6,562 bases of DNA, from positions 1-6,562 of the forward strand of contig JAHEZA010000148.1 of the NCBI GenBank assembly GCA_023251335.1, given 5' to 3'. The notes beneath the pieces were generated by a model. The model searched no databases, was not told the DNA's origin, and saw only the letters and a list, made by a program, of their open reading frames with translations. Below, one piece after another: positions 1 through 5,864 of this stretch. The stretch is from Chitinophagaceae bacterium (GTDB lineage Bacteria; Bacteroidota; Bacteroidia; Chitinophagales; Chitinophagaceae). The stretch's first letter is position 1; the number at the start of each line of letters is the position of its first letter. Both the position numbers and the translations under genes were made by a program.

Positions 1-55
1 TTTAAACAGCCTGCCGGTTTTAAAATTGAATCAAAACCAAACAAGCATACCAATT

Positions 56-622
56 ATGAAAAAGATAGTATCAATAATATCATTGGTGATAGTAACAGTA
101 ATGTGTAGCTGTAATAATAGGAGCGAAACCACTAAGGAGACAACCAGTACGCCAGATGCCACAGCTACCGCTGGCGGACAGGAAAATGTAAAAGATGATG
201 TATCTCAAAAAGATGTGGTAAAAGTGGCCATATCCTCTCCGGATCACACGACGCTCGTGGCCGCATTAAAACAAGCGAGCCTTGTTACCTCACTTTCCAA
301 TGCGGGGCCATTCACCGTATTTGCGCCTACCAATGAAGCTTTTAATAAATTACCTGCCGGTACCGTTGACGACCTTATGAAAGATGCCAATAAAGATAAG
401 TTGATTGATATATTGCAGTACCATGTTTTTGTTTCCGCTTTACAACCCGAGTCCTTTCAGGATGGTCAAACACTTAATATGGTAAATGGTAGCGACCTAA
501 AAGTCAGTGTGGTTAATGGTAATGTAACGCTCAATGGCAAAGCGCATATTGTGAGTGCTATCCCTGCGTCAAATGGTATGGTGTATGTGATTGACGAAGT
601 ATTGCTGCCTCCTTCCAAATAA
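56..622 (+). CDS. Fasciclin (FAS1) domain lipoprotein, nos-cluster associated
   Basis: Predicted secreted lipoprotein of 188 residues carrying one FAS1 domain. Residues 1-18 form a short basic and hydrophobic signal peptide. The lipobox ends MCSC, so Cys19 is the likely lipidated residue. A low-complexity Thr/Ala/Asp linker (about 20-50) precedes the FAS1 fold. The H1-type motif FTVFAPTNEAF lies at 86-96, the family YH pair at 122-123, and the H2-type ending GMVYVIDEVLLP at 174-185, so the domain is complete. I chose the ATG at 56 because it begins MKKIV, a typical signal peptide. The frame stays open upstream to a TTG at 26, but that would put a polar stretch in front of the signal. FAS1 domains generally mediate adhesion or protein contacts. 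Its role beside nosL/nosDFY is unknown; tethering a partner at the membrane is only a guess. It lies 76 bases before the next gene on the same strand and is probably in the same operon. Confidence 0.9.
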   Translation: MKKIVSIISLVIVTVMCSCNNRSETTKETTSTPDATATAGGQENVKDDVSQKDVVKVAISSPDHTTLVAALKQASLVTSLSNAGPFTVFAPTNEAFNKLPAGTVDDLMKDANKDKLIDILQYHVFVSALQPESFQDGQTLNMVNGSDLKVSVVNGNVTLNGKAHIVSAIPASNGMVYVIDEVLLPPSK

Positions 623-698
623 GCCGTTGCAGAAAAACCATGAAATATCTTTTTTATAAATGAAGCCAACCGAAAGCACCCGCTTCAAAAAATAGAAA

Positions 699-1295
699 AT
701 GAAAAACGATACTCTATCAATGCCACAAAGGATACTAATTTTTCTTAGCGGGATTTTATTAGTGGCTGTTCTGTTCGTTCCGCTTTGGCAAATAGAGTTG
801 AACGCACCTCAATATCCCGAGGGCCTTGTATTAAAAATGTATCCTCACAAAATTGGGGGAAACGTAGATGTTATCAATGGATTGAACCATTACATTGGTA
901 TGAAGACGTTGCATACTGAGGATTTCATAGAATTTACCATATTACCTTATATTGTTGGCTTTTTTGCACTGTTTTGTTTCGTTGTTCTCTTTTTGAAAAA
1001 ACAGAAATGGCTTACCGTGCTTTTTACGCTTTTTGTAATTTTTGGTATCATTGCCATGATTGATTTCTGGAGATGGGAATATGCTTACGGCCACGATCTT
1101 AATCCTGAAGCACCAATACAGGTACCGGGAATGGCTTATCAACCTCCACTCATAGGATATAAACAACTTCTTAACTTTGGCGCATATTCTATTCCTGACG
1201 TAGGCGGTATCTTATTTATTTTGGTTGGATTATTATTGTTAGTGGCATTATTAATTCCCTGGTACAAAAAAAGAAAAATGAAGAGAATTAAATAA
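699..1295 (+). CDS. Four-helix membrane protein of unknown function in the nos operon
   Basis: 198-residue integral membrane protein with no assigned function. Hydrophobic helices lie at about 12-30, 82-99, 104-122 and 168-188. Positive residues KKQK (100-103) and the Lys/Arg-rich C-terminus (190-198) place both ends inside, so loops 31-81 and 123-167 should face the periplasm. Loop 1 carries the striking stretches LNAPQYPEGL (34-43) and NGLNHYIGM (60-68), with Met47, His50, His64, Met68 and His72. Loop 2 carries WRWEYAYGHD (124-133), Met145 and YQPP (147-150). From memory, the APQYPEGL and NGLNHYIGM motifs belong to a conserved Bacteroidota family. It may correspond to the NosB-type membrane proteins of clade II nos clusters, but I cannot confirm homology. 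It ends 8 bases before nosL, so co-transcription is very likely. The Met and His residues suggest metal or redox-partner handling, which is inference. An in-frame Met8 is an alternative start. Confidence 0.85.
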   Translation: MKNDTLSMPQRILIFLSGILLVAVLFVPLWQIELNAPQYPEGLVLKMYPHKIGGNVDVINGLNHYIGMKTLHTEDFIEFTILPYIVGFFALFCFVVLFLKKQKWLTVLFTLFVIFGIIAMIDFWRWEYAYGHDLNPEAPIQVPGMAYQPPLIGYKQLLNFGAYSIPDVGGILFILVGLLLLVALLIPWYKKRKMKRIK

Positions 1296-1303
1296 AAACG
1301 AAA

Positions 1304-1738
1304 ATGAAAAAATCAATTTTGCCTGTATTTGTTGCTTTACTGTTTGGCTTCCTATCCTGCAATAGTGGGCCCCAGCCTATAAAGCTTGGAACAGATGCCT
1401 GCGATTTTTGTAAAATGTCCATTGCCGACAGGAATTTTGGGGCAGAGATAATTACCAATAAGGGAAAGATATATAAGTTTGATGACACGCATTGCCTTGC
1501 TACTTTCAGAAAAAATAATATTGACAGCAATATTATTAAGCATGTCTATTTTGTAAATTTCCTGGACCCTCATAATTTTATTGATGCCGGTCATGTTTTT
1601 TTGCTAAAAAGCAACGAGCTTCATTCGCCTATGGGAGGCAACACTGCTGCATTTGAAAGCAAAGAAAATTTAAACATGACTCAGCAAAAAGTACAGGGAA
1701 ATGAAATAACATTACAGGAATTATATGATACGGAATAA
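1304..1738 (+). CDS. nosL: NosL copper-binding lipoprotein (N2O reductase maturation)
   Basis: 144-residue lipoprotein of the NosL family, the periplasmic Cu(I) chaperone that delivers copper for N2O reductase maturation. The signal peptide covers residues 1-18, with lipobox FLSC and lipidated Cys19. The metal-site segment DACDFCKM spans 31-38. Cys36-x-Met38 matches the C-x-M copper motif of characterised NosL proteins, and Cys33 adds a second cysteine. FDDTHC (59-64) supplies Asp60, Asp61, His63 and Cys64. The late family motif SPMGGN (108-113) includes Met110. The length is close to that of a small NosL. The A-rich leader just before the ATG lacks a Shine-Dalgarno sequence, as is usual in Bacteroidota. 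The gene starts 8 bases after the upstream membrane-protein gene. Its TAA shares a base with the nosD ATG (TAATG), which suggests translational coupling. Copper binding is known for the family and has not been tested here. Confidence 0.95.
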   Translation: MKKSILPVFVALLFGFLSCNSGPQPIKLGTDACDFCKMSIADRNFGAEIITNKGKIYKFDDTHCLATFRKNNIDSNIIKHVYFVNFLDPHNFIDAGHVFLLKSNELHSPMGGNTAAFESKENLNMTQQKVQGNEITLQELYDTE

Positions 1739-2982
1739 TGAAGAGGATCGTAAAATTATTGATGTGTATTTTCCTCTGTTCTGTTCACGGTAAAACGGAA
1801 GCCGGCACTATACATGTCGGCAAAAATAAAACTTACACATCCGTACAAAAAGGAATCGACGCGGCATTGACCGGTGACACGGTATTGGTTTATCCCGGAA
1901 ATTATAAGGAGCATGATATTACCATAAGTAAAAGAATTTATGTAAAAGGCATACAATATCCTGTAATTGACGGAGAAAAAAAGAGCGGCATTTTTACTAT
2001 ACATGCCGACGGTGCAGTGCTCGACGGTTTTAAAATAATCAATGGAGGACGATCTGAAACCAGTGATCTTGCCGGCGTGTTGATTGTAGATAGCTACGAT
2101 GTAAAGGTCATCAATAACAAACTGGATGATACCAACTTTGGAATATATAGTCAGCATAGCAAAAACTGCCTGATTAAAAACAATCAATTAAAATCGTACG
2201 GAACTAACGAAGTGCAAAGTGGCAATGGCATTCATGGCTGGAGATCGGATAGTTTGCTTATTATAGGCAACGATATTGCAGGGCACCGTGACGGATTGTA
2301 TTTTGAATTTGTAACCAATTCACTGGTATGGAGAAACAAAAGCCATGACAATATACGCTATGGCATTCATTTTATGTTTTCGCATCATGATACTTACATC
2401 AGTAACATTTTTGAAAATAATGAATCAGGCGTAGCCGTAATGTTTACCCACCATATACAGGTGTACAACAATTTTTTTATTGACAATTGGGGAGGCGCCG
2501 CTTACGGTATCCTGCTAAAGGAAATAACAGATGGCGAAATTTCCGGAAATTATTTCTCGCACAACACCACCGCCATTCAAATGGAAGGATGCAACCGGAA
2601 TAATATTTTCAAAAATTCTTTTTCTAACAATGGATGGGCCATCAAAATTTCTGCAAGCAGCCTCAATAATATTATTACCGAAAATAATTTTTTAGGAAAT
2701 ACTTTTGATGTTGGAACCAGTGGCTCGCTTGTTGAAAATACTTTTAATGGAAATTATTGGGACAAATATGAGGGATACGATTTGAACAGGGATAATATCG
2801 GCGATGTACCGTACCACCCGGTAAGTATGTATTCTATGATCATCGAAAGCAATCCCGCTGCCCTTATGCTTTTCAGAAGCCTGATTGTGTCTTTATTAGA
2901 TAAGAGTGAAAAAATATTACCGGGCATTACACCCGAAAATCTGAAAGACGAAAAACCATTTATGAGGCCATTGAAATTATGA
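1738..2982 (+). CDS. nosD: NosD periplasmic right-handed beta-helix protein
   Basis: 414-residue NosD, the periplasmic partner of the NosFY ABC transporter, needed to assemble the CuZ [4Cu:2S] site of N2O reductase. Residues 1 to about 22 form a Sec signal peptide, with likely cleavage after TEA. The rest is a run of about 20-25-residue parallel beta-helix (PbH1/CASH) repeats. These are visible as recurring Asn/Gly turns such as VINNKL, IKNNQL, YNNFF and ISGNYF from about 100 to 340. The family hallmarks GIHFMFSHH (209-217) and VMFTHH (234-239) are present, as is a GILLKE repeat near 260. The C-terminal NGNYWDKYEGYD segment and the region after it close the helix. The full length fits the family. 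The start is fixed by the 1-base overlap with the nosL stop, and the end overlaps the nosF start by 4 bases (ATGA). In characterised systems NosD with NosFY hands copper from NosL to apo-NosZ. The assignment is firm. Confidence 0.96.
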   Translation: MKRIVKLLMCIFLCSVHGKTEAGTIHVGKNKTYTSVQKGIDAALTGDTVLVYPGNYKEHDITISKRIYVKGIQYPVIDGEKKSGIFTIHADGAVLDGFKIINGGRSETSDLAGVLIVDSYDVKVINNKLDDTNFGIYSQHSKNCLIKNNQLKSYGTNEVQSGNGIHGWRSDSLLIIGNDIAGHRDGLYFEFVTNSLVWRNKSHDNIRYGIHFMFSHHDTYISNIFENNESGVAVMFTHHIQVYNNFFIDNWGGAAYGILLKEITDGEISGNYFSHNTTAIQMEGCNRNNIFKNSFSNNGWAIKISASSLNNIITENNFLGNTFDVGTSGSLVENTFNGNYWDKYEGYDLNRDNIGDVPYHPVSMYSMIIESNPAALMLFRSLIVSLLDKSEKILPGITPENLKDEKPFMRPLKL

Positions 2983-3698
2983 TAGTTGCAAAAAATATAA
3001 CAAAGCAATTCGGAAAACTGAAAGCGCTTGATAATGTATCGGTAACATTTTCAAAAGGGGAATGCATTGCTTTACTCGGGCCTAACGGCTGTGGAAAAAC
3101 AACATTAATAAAATCGTTGCTTGGCATGGTTGTTCCTGATAGCGGCTCTATACATTTTAATAACGAGCTCATTACCAACAAATGGATGTATCGCAGCCAG
3201 GTTGGCTATATGCCGCAAATAGGACGTTATCCTGAAAATATGACCATTGCTCATGTGATAGACATGATGAAAGATATCAGGAAGGGAATTGATAAAGATC
3301 CTGATGAGGAACTGGTAAAAAGTTTTGGTTTGAAGGATTTGTTGCAAAAGAAAATGCGGACACTTAGCGGAGGTACCACGCAGAAAGTGAGTGCAGCTTT
3401 GGCTTTCATGTTCCATCCTGATGTTTTAATTCTGGACGAACCTACCGCAGGCCTCGATCCGCTTGCTTCCGAAAAATTAAAGCAAAAAATAATTAAAGAA
3501 AAAGAAAAAGGGAAACTGGTACTTATCACTTCGCATATTTTGAGCGAACTCGATGATTTGATTACAGAAGTCTTTTATATGCAGGAAGGAAAATTACTAT
3601 TTCATAAAAAACTTGTTGAATTGAAAGAAGAAACCGGCGAAGCAAAATTGTCAAAAGCCATCGCGAAAATAATGATCACACAAGAAGCAGAATTATGA
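2979..3698 (+). CDS. nosF: NosF ABC transporter ATP-binding protein
   Basis: 239-residue cytoplasmic ATPase of the NosDFY complex, which powers the conformational or sulfur-transfer step of CuZ assembly. All ABC motifs are intact. Walker A is GPNGCGKTT (34-42), with Lys40 and Thr41. The Q-loop is Gln80 in YMPQ, and the signature is LSGGTTQK (129-136). Walker B is LILDEP (150-155) with catalytic Glu154. The D-loop is GLDP (158-161) and the switch is His186. The signature has Thr133 where many ABC ATPases have Gln (LSGGQ). Such variants are common in NosF and do not imply loss of function. The ATG overlaps the nosD stop and its own TGA overlaps the nosY start, so nosDFY is probably translated as a coupled unit. 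The isolated sequence could pass for a generic ABC-2 ATPase, but its position between nosD and nosY settles the call. Confidence 0.96.
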   Translation: MIVAKNITKQFGKLKALDNVSVTFSKGECIALLGPNGCGKTTLIKSLLGMVVPDSGSIHFNNELITNKWMYRSQVGYMPQIGRYPENMTIAHVIDMMKDIRKGIDKDPDEELVKSFGLKDLLQKKMRTLSGGTTQKVSAALAFMFHPDVLILDEPTAGLDPLASEKLKQKIIKEKEKGKLVLITSHILSELDDLITEVFYMQEGKLLFHKKLVELKEETGEAKLSKAIAKIMITQEAEL

Positions 3699-4462
3699 AA
3701 AAATTATTAAAATATGTGATCGTAGATATTGTTCAGAATAAAATTGTTTTGATCTATACTCTTTTACTGCTTATTATATCAATGAGTGTTTTCAATCTTG
3801 AAAACAATACGGCAAAAGGCTTGCTGAGCTTATTGAATATTATTTTGATCATTGTGCCATTGATCTGCATTATTTTTTCAACCATTTACATTTATAACAG
3901 TTCGGAGTTTATTGAACTATTGGTAAGTCAGCCATTGAAAAGAAGAACCATCTGGCTCAGCATTTTCAGTGGCCTGGCATCGTCACTCTCATTTGCTTTT
4001 TTCATTGGCGCCGGTATTCCCATTTTATTATATCACGCCGATGCTACCGGGTTTATGATGATCGCCATGGGGCTTTTTCTTACAATTGTTTTTGTAAGCA
4101 TTGCGATGCTGGCAGCAGGTCTCACGCGGGATAAGGCAAAGGGAATCGGGTTGTCAATTTTACTCTGGCTTTATTTCTCCTTAATATTTGACGCATTGGT
4201 TTTATTCTTTTTATTCCAGTTCCAGGATTACCCTTTGGAAAGAGCTATGGTAGTGTGCAGCTTTTTAAATCCCATAGACCTTGGTCGCATCCAGATACTT
4301 TTACAAATGGATATTTCTGCATTGATGGGCTACACCGGCGCCGTCTTTCGTGATTTTTTTGGAAACAGCACGGGAATTACTCTTTCATTCATTGGATTAC
4401 TTACCTGGATTATTTTTCCACTAATAATTTCTTTAAAAAAGTTTAAGGCAAAAGATCTCTGA
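3695..4462 (+). CDS. nosY: NosY ABC-2 family permease
   Basis: 255-residue inner-membrane permease, the transmembrane subunit of NosDFY. Six hydrophobic segments are visible at about 17-34, 43-68, 88-113, 120-143, 151-174 and 228-247. Between the second and third is the conserved cytoplasmic segment SSEFIELLVSQPLKRR (69-84), a likely NosF coupling region of ABC-2 permeases. Before the last helix is NPIDLGRIQ (192-200), a NosY family landmark. The long hydrophilic stretch 200-227 should be periplasmic and could meet NosD. The ATG overlaps the nosF stop by 4 bases. The stop sits inside a weak AT-rich hairpin followed by seven T residues, and no further nos gene follows, so this looks like the operon's last gene. 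The fold is generic for ABC-2 permeases, and the specific name rests partly on the nosLDF context. Confidence 0.94.
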   Translation: MKKLLKYVIVDIVQNKIVLIYTLLLLIISMSVFNLENNTAKGLLSLLNIILIIVPLICIIFSTIYIYNSSEFIELLVSQPLKRRTIWLSIFSGLASSLSFAFFIGAGIPILLYHADATGFMMIAMGLFLTIVFVSIAMLAAGLTRDKAKGIGLSILLWLYFSLIFDALVLFFLFQFQDYPLERAMVVCSFLNPIDLGRIQILLQMDISALMGYTGAVFRDFFGNSTGITLSFIGLLTWIIFPLIISLKKFKAKDL

Positions 4463-4481
4463 AATCTTTATCGATTTTTTT
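4451..4481 (+). terminator. Possible weak terminator at the end of the nos operon
   Basis: AAAGAT (4451-4456) and ATCTTT (4464-4469) form a perfect 6-bp inverted repeat with a 7-base loop. A T7 run follows five bases later (4475-4481). The stem is almost all A-U and overlaps the nosY stop codon, so it would be weak. The position at the operon end is the main argument for it. Confidence 0.3.
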
Positions 4482-4554
4482 CCAAAAAGTCACCATGCAA
4501 AATTTTTTTCACGAAATAACTTTTTAGCAGGTTCACTACAAACAGTAAACAAAC

Positions 4555-4571
4555 AAATTCCGGAATTTTTT
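4555..4571 (+). repeat. 14-bp perfect palindrome followed by a T tract
   Basis: AAATTCCGGAATTT (4555-4568) equals its own reverse complement, and its right end merges into a run of six T residues (4566-4571). As RNA it would give only five A-U pairs around a CCGG loop. It could be a second weak terminator about 95 bases after nosY, or a site for a dimeric DNA-binding protein. A chance palindrome is also possible. Confidence 0.3.
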
Positions 4572-4817
4572 AATTTGGATATACATGGCAAACCGGCATT
4601 GCTTAAACATTTTGAATCAGGTCATCTTTCACTAATCAGGAAAAGCCTAAGTACAAAACAACATGAGCTTAAACCAGCCCGCCCGAATACTGAAGCGCAT
4701 TAATCATCGTATGTCAACTTTAAGAAAGATTCTTATTTCAATACATTCGCATCTCTAACCGGGAATGACTCAACTGCGAAGAATGACTTTTAGCCAGGAC
4801 GGGAAATATTAAAAAAA

Positions 4818-4848
4818 ATTGTTTTTTCGAATAATGTGTTTATTTTAC
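4818..4848 (+). promoter_or_regulatory. Candidate Bacteroidota promoter for the Nudix regulator
   Basis: ATTG (4818-4821) resembles the Bacteroidota -33 element TTTG. TATTTTAC (4841-4848) resembles the -7 element TAnnTTTG, matching six of eight positions if the two n positions are counted. The 19-base spacing is within the known range. An A8 tract sits immediately upstream. Transcription would start about 50-55 bases before the ATG at 4907. The match is imperfect and the region is AT-rich, so chance is a real alternative. Confidence 0.35.
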
Positions 4849-4857
4849 ACATAAAAT
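4834..4857. promoter_or_regulatory. Candidate operator: two interlocked inverted repeats
   Basis: ATGTGT (4834-4839) and ACACAT (4847-4852) form a 19-bp inverted repeat with a 7-base centre. Overlapping it, ATTTTA (4842-4847) and TAAAAT (4852-4857) form a second perfect repeat with a 4-base centre. Both lie 50-73 bases before the start codon and overlap the proposed -7 element. That is where an autorepressor of the NrtR type would be expected to bind. The repeat is seen directly; the link to this regulator is inference. Confidence 0.4.
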
Positions 4858-4906
4858 CGATAGACGTCAGGTATTGAAAACATTAACTATAAGTGAGAGT
4901 TTATAT

Positions 4907-5644
4907 ATGGCAAATACAAAAACGAATCTTTCAAATAGCGTAAAAACATTGAAAGGACTGCAATCAGAAGTTCAAAGTATTAACCGCATTGCACTTTCTG
5001 TTGATTGCGTCATTTTTGGTTTTGATGAAAACAAACTTAAAGTATTGCTGATACGCTCTGACCTAAAAAAATATCAAAATACATTTTCATTGCTTGGCGA
5101 TCTCGTAAAACCTGAAGAAGACCTGGACACAAGCGCTTACCGGATATTAAAACAACGGACAGGGTTAAACGATCTTTACCTTGAACAGGTTCATACGTTT
5201 GGCGAAGTAGGCCGCCATCCGGGTGGAAGGGTGGTTACTGTCGTGTATTGTTCTCTGGTAAACGTACAGCATCACCGGTTGAAAACATTAGACCATGATT
5301 TACACTGGCACGAAATAGATAGTTTAAAGGAACTATTGTTCGATCATAAAAAGATATTTGACCATTGCTATGTGTGGCTTCAAAAAAGGGTACAGGAACA
5401 TCCATTGGGTTTCAGCTTGCTACCTAATAAATTCTCCCTTCGTGAATTACAAAACTTGTATGAGGCGATCCTCCATAAAAAACTCGACCGCAGAAATTTC
5501 AGAAAGAAGTTTTTCTCTATGGACGTTTTGGTAGATATCGGCGAAGACGAACAGAACGTACCACACCGGCCTGGAAAATTGTACAAATTCGACTATGAAA
5601 AATATGAGAAGAATAAGAAAAAATGGCAGGGAATTGATTTTTAG
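4907..5644 (+). CDS. NrtR-family regulator: degenerate Nudix domain plus winged helix
   Basis: 245-residue transcription regulator of the NrtR/Nudix type. A polar N-terminal extension (1-25) precedes the Nudix fold (about 26-160). The Nudix box region (63-87) aligns with NrtR proteins. The catalytic pattern REUxEExGU has become RILKQRTGL (79-87), so the metal-binding glutamates are lost and hydrolysis is unlikely. FGEVGRHPGGRVV (98-110) matches the family's ligand-pocket segment. The C-terminal winged helix begins at FSLRELQNLYEAIL (176-189) and continues with LDRRNFRKKF (193-202) and the wing RPGKLYKFD (221-229). Relatives in Bacteroidota sense sugars such as arabinose, and other NrtRs sense ADP-ribose. 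The ligand here cannot be read from sequence. I chose the ATG at 4907 with a weak upstream GTGAGAG; the frame extends to a TTG at 4874. No sugar or NAD gene is adjacent, so its targets probably lie outside the window. Confidence 0.88.
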   Translation: MANTKTNLSNSVKTLKGLQSEVQSINRIALSVDCVIFGFDENKLKVLLIRSDLKKYQNTFSLLGDLVKPEEDLDTSAYRILKQRTGLNDLYLEQVHTFGEVGRHPGGRVVTVVYCSLVNVQHHRLKTLDHDLHWHEIDSLKELLFDHKKIFDHCYVWLQKRVQEHPLGFSLLPNKFSLRELQNLYEAILHKKLDRRNFRKKFFSMDVLVDIGEDEQNVPHRPGKLYKFDYEKYEKNKKKWQGIDF

Positions 5645-5666
5645 TAAACCGTCTACAGTAAAACAG

Positions 5667-5688
5667 GAAATAAGCGAATTTCTTATTT
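5667..5688 (+). terminator. Weak hairpin after the Nudix regulator gene
   Basis: AAATAAG (5668-5674) and CTTATTT (5682-5688) form a perfect 7-bp inverted repeat with a 7-base loop. A competing fold pairs GAAAT (5667-5671) with ATTTC (5678-5682). It begins 23 bases after the stop codon. The only T run downstream is TTTT within GACATTTTATC, so termination efficiency would be low. Confidence 0.3.
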
Positions 5689-5800
5689 GACATTTTATCA
5701 GGTAAAAACTTTCTTGGTTTGGCAATTTCTCAAACTTACAATGGTGTAATATACTTGTCTCAAAGAATGAGTGGGAAACCTTGTTATTTATTCCTTTACT

Positions 5801-5818
5801 GCGTCTATGGATAGGCGT
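5801..5818 (+). terminator. Possible hairpin in the convergent gap
   Basis: GCGTCTA (5801-5807) pairs with TAGGCGT (5812-5818) around a TGGA loop, using two G-U pairs. This is the most GC-rich stem in the gap. It is better formed in the + strand transcript than in the - strand one, because the G-U pairs become A-C mismatches there. The following sequence is pyrimidine-rich but has no clean U tract, so a terminator role is uncertain. Confidence 0.2.
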
Positions 5819-5864
5819 TACTCTGTGTTTTATCCCTTTCTCTTTCAATCAGCTTATCAGAAAA

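Larger units (their letters stand above)
4463..4906. other. Intergenic region between nosY and the Nudix regulator gene
   Basis: This stretch of 444 bases has no reading frame of convincing length or composition on either strand. I see no tRNA-like fold and no insertion-sequence ends. What it holds are small elements. There is a 14-bp perfect palindrome AAATTCCGGAATTT (4555-4568) that runs into a T tract. An 8-base direct repeat GAATGACT lies at 4763-4770 and 4781-4788. A small hairpin lies at 4722-4734 (AAGAA/TTCTT). An A8/T6 tract spans 4811-4827, and the promoter/operator signals described separately follow it. Its length suggests that the downstream gene has its own promoter. A decayed gene or short interspersed repeat is possible but nothing recognisable remains. 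Confidence 0.6.

Noticed and set aside
26..55. TTG start that would extend the FAS1 lipoprotein by 10 residues.
   Set aside because: The extension is polar and would precede a clear MKKIV-type lipoprotein signal, so the ATG at 56 is preferred.
1..108. Open frame from the window edge to a TAG at 106-108, a possible 3' end of an upstream gene.
   Set aside because: It overlaps the signal-peptide region of the FAS1 lipoprotein and its translation resembles no family I know. A second frame has a TAA at 3-5 that could equally be the upstream stop, so no upstream partial gene can be supported.
1756..2187. A 143-codon open frame on the - strand within nosD.
   Set aside because: It lies entirely antisense to a strongly supported beta-helix gene and shows no family motif.
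3366..3389. LSGGT in place of LSGGQ in the NosF signature, considered as a sign of an inactive ATPase.
   Set aside because: All catalytic motifs (Walker A Lys40, Walker B Glu154, switch His186) are intact and this signature position varies in functional ABC ATPases.
4612..4625. TTGA-N6-TCAT, resembling a half-matched FNR/CRP site (TTGA-N6-TCAA).
   Set aside because: It is one base short of the consensus core and lies about 280 bases from the next start codon, well upstream of the proposed promoter. In AT-rich DNA this level of match is expected by chance.
4874..4906. TTG start that would extend the Nudix regulator by 11 residues.
   Set aside because: The ATG at 4907 gives a family-like N-terminus, and the TTG has no visible ribosome-binding signal.
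5447..5848. A 133-codon open frame on the - strand over the end of the regulator gene and the convergent gap.
   Set aside because: More than half of it lies antisense to the well-supported regulator gene, and the translation has no recognisable domain or signal. It is a shadow frame.
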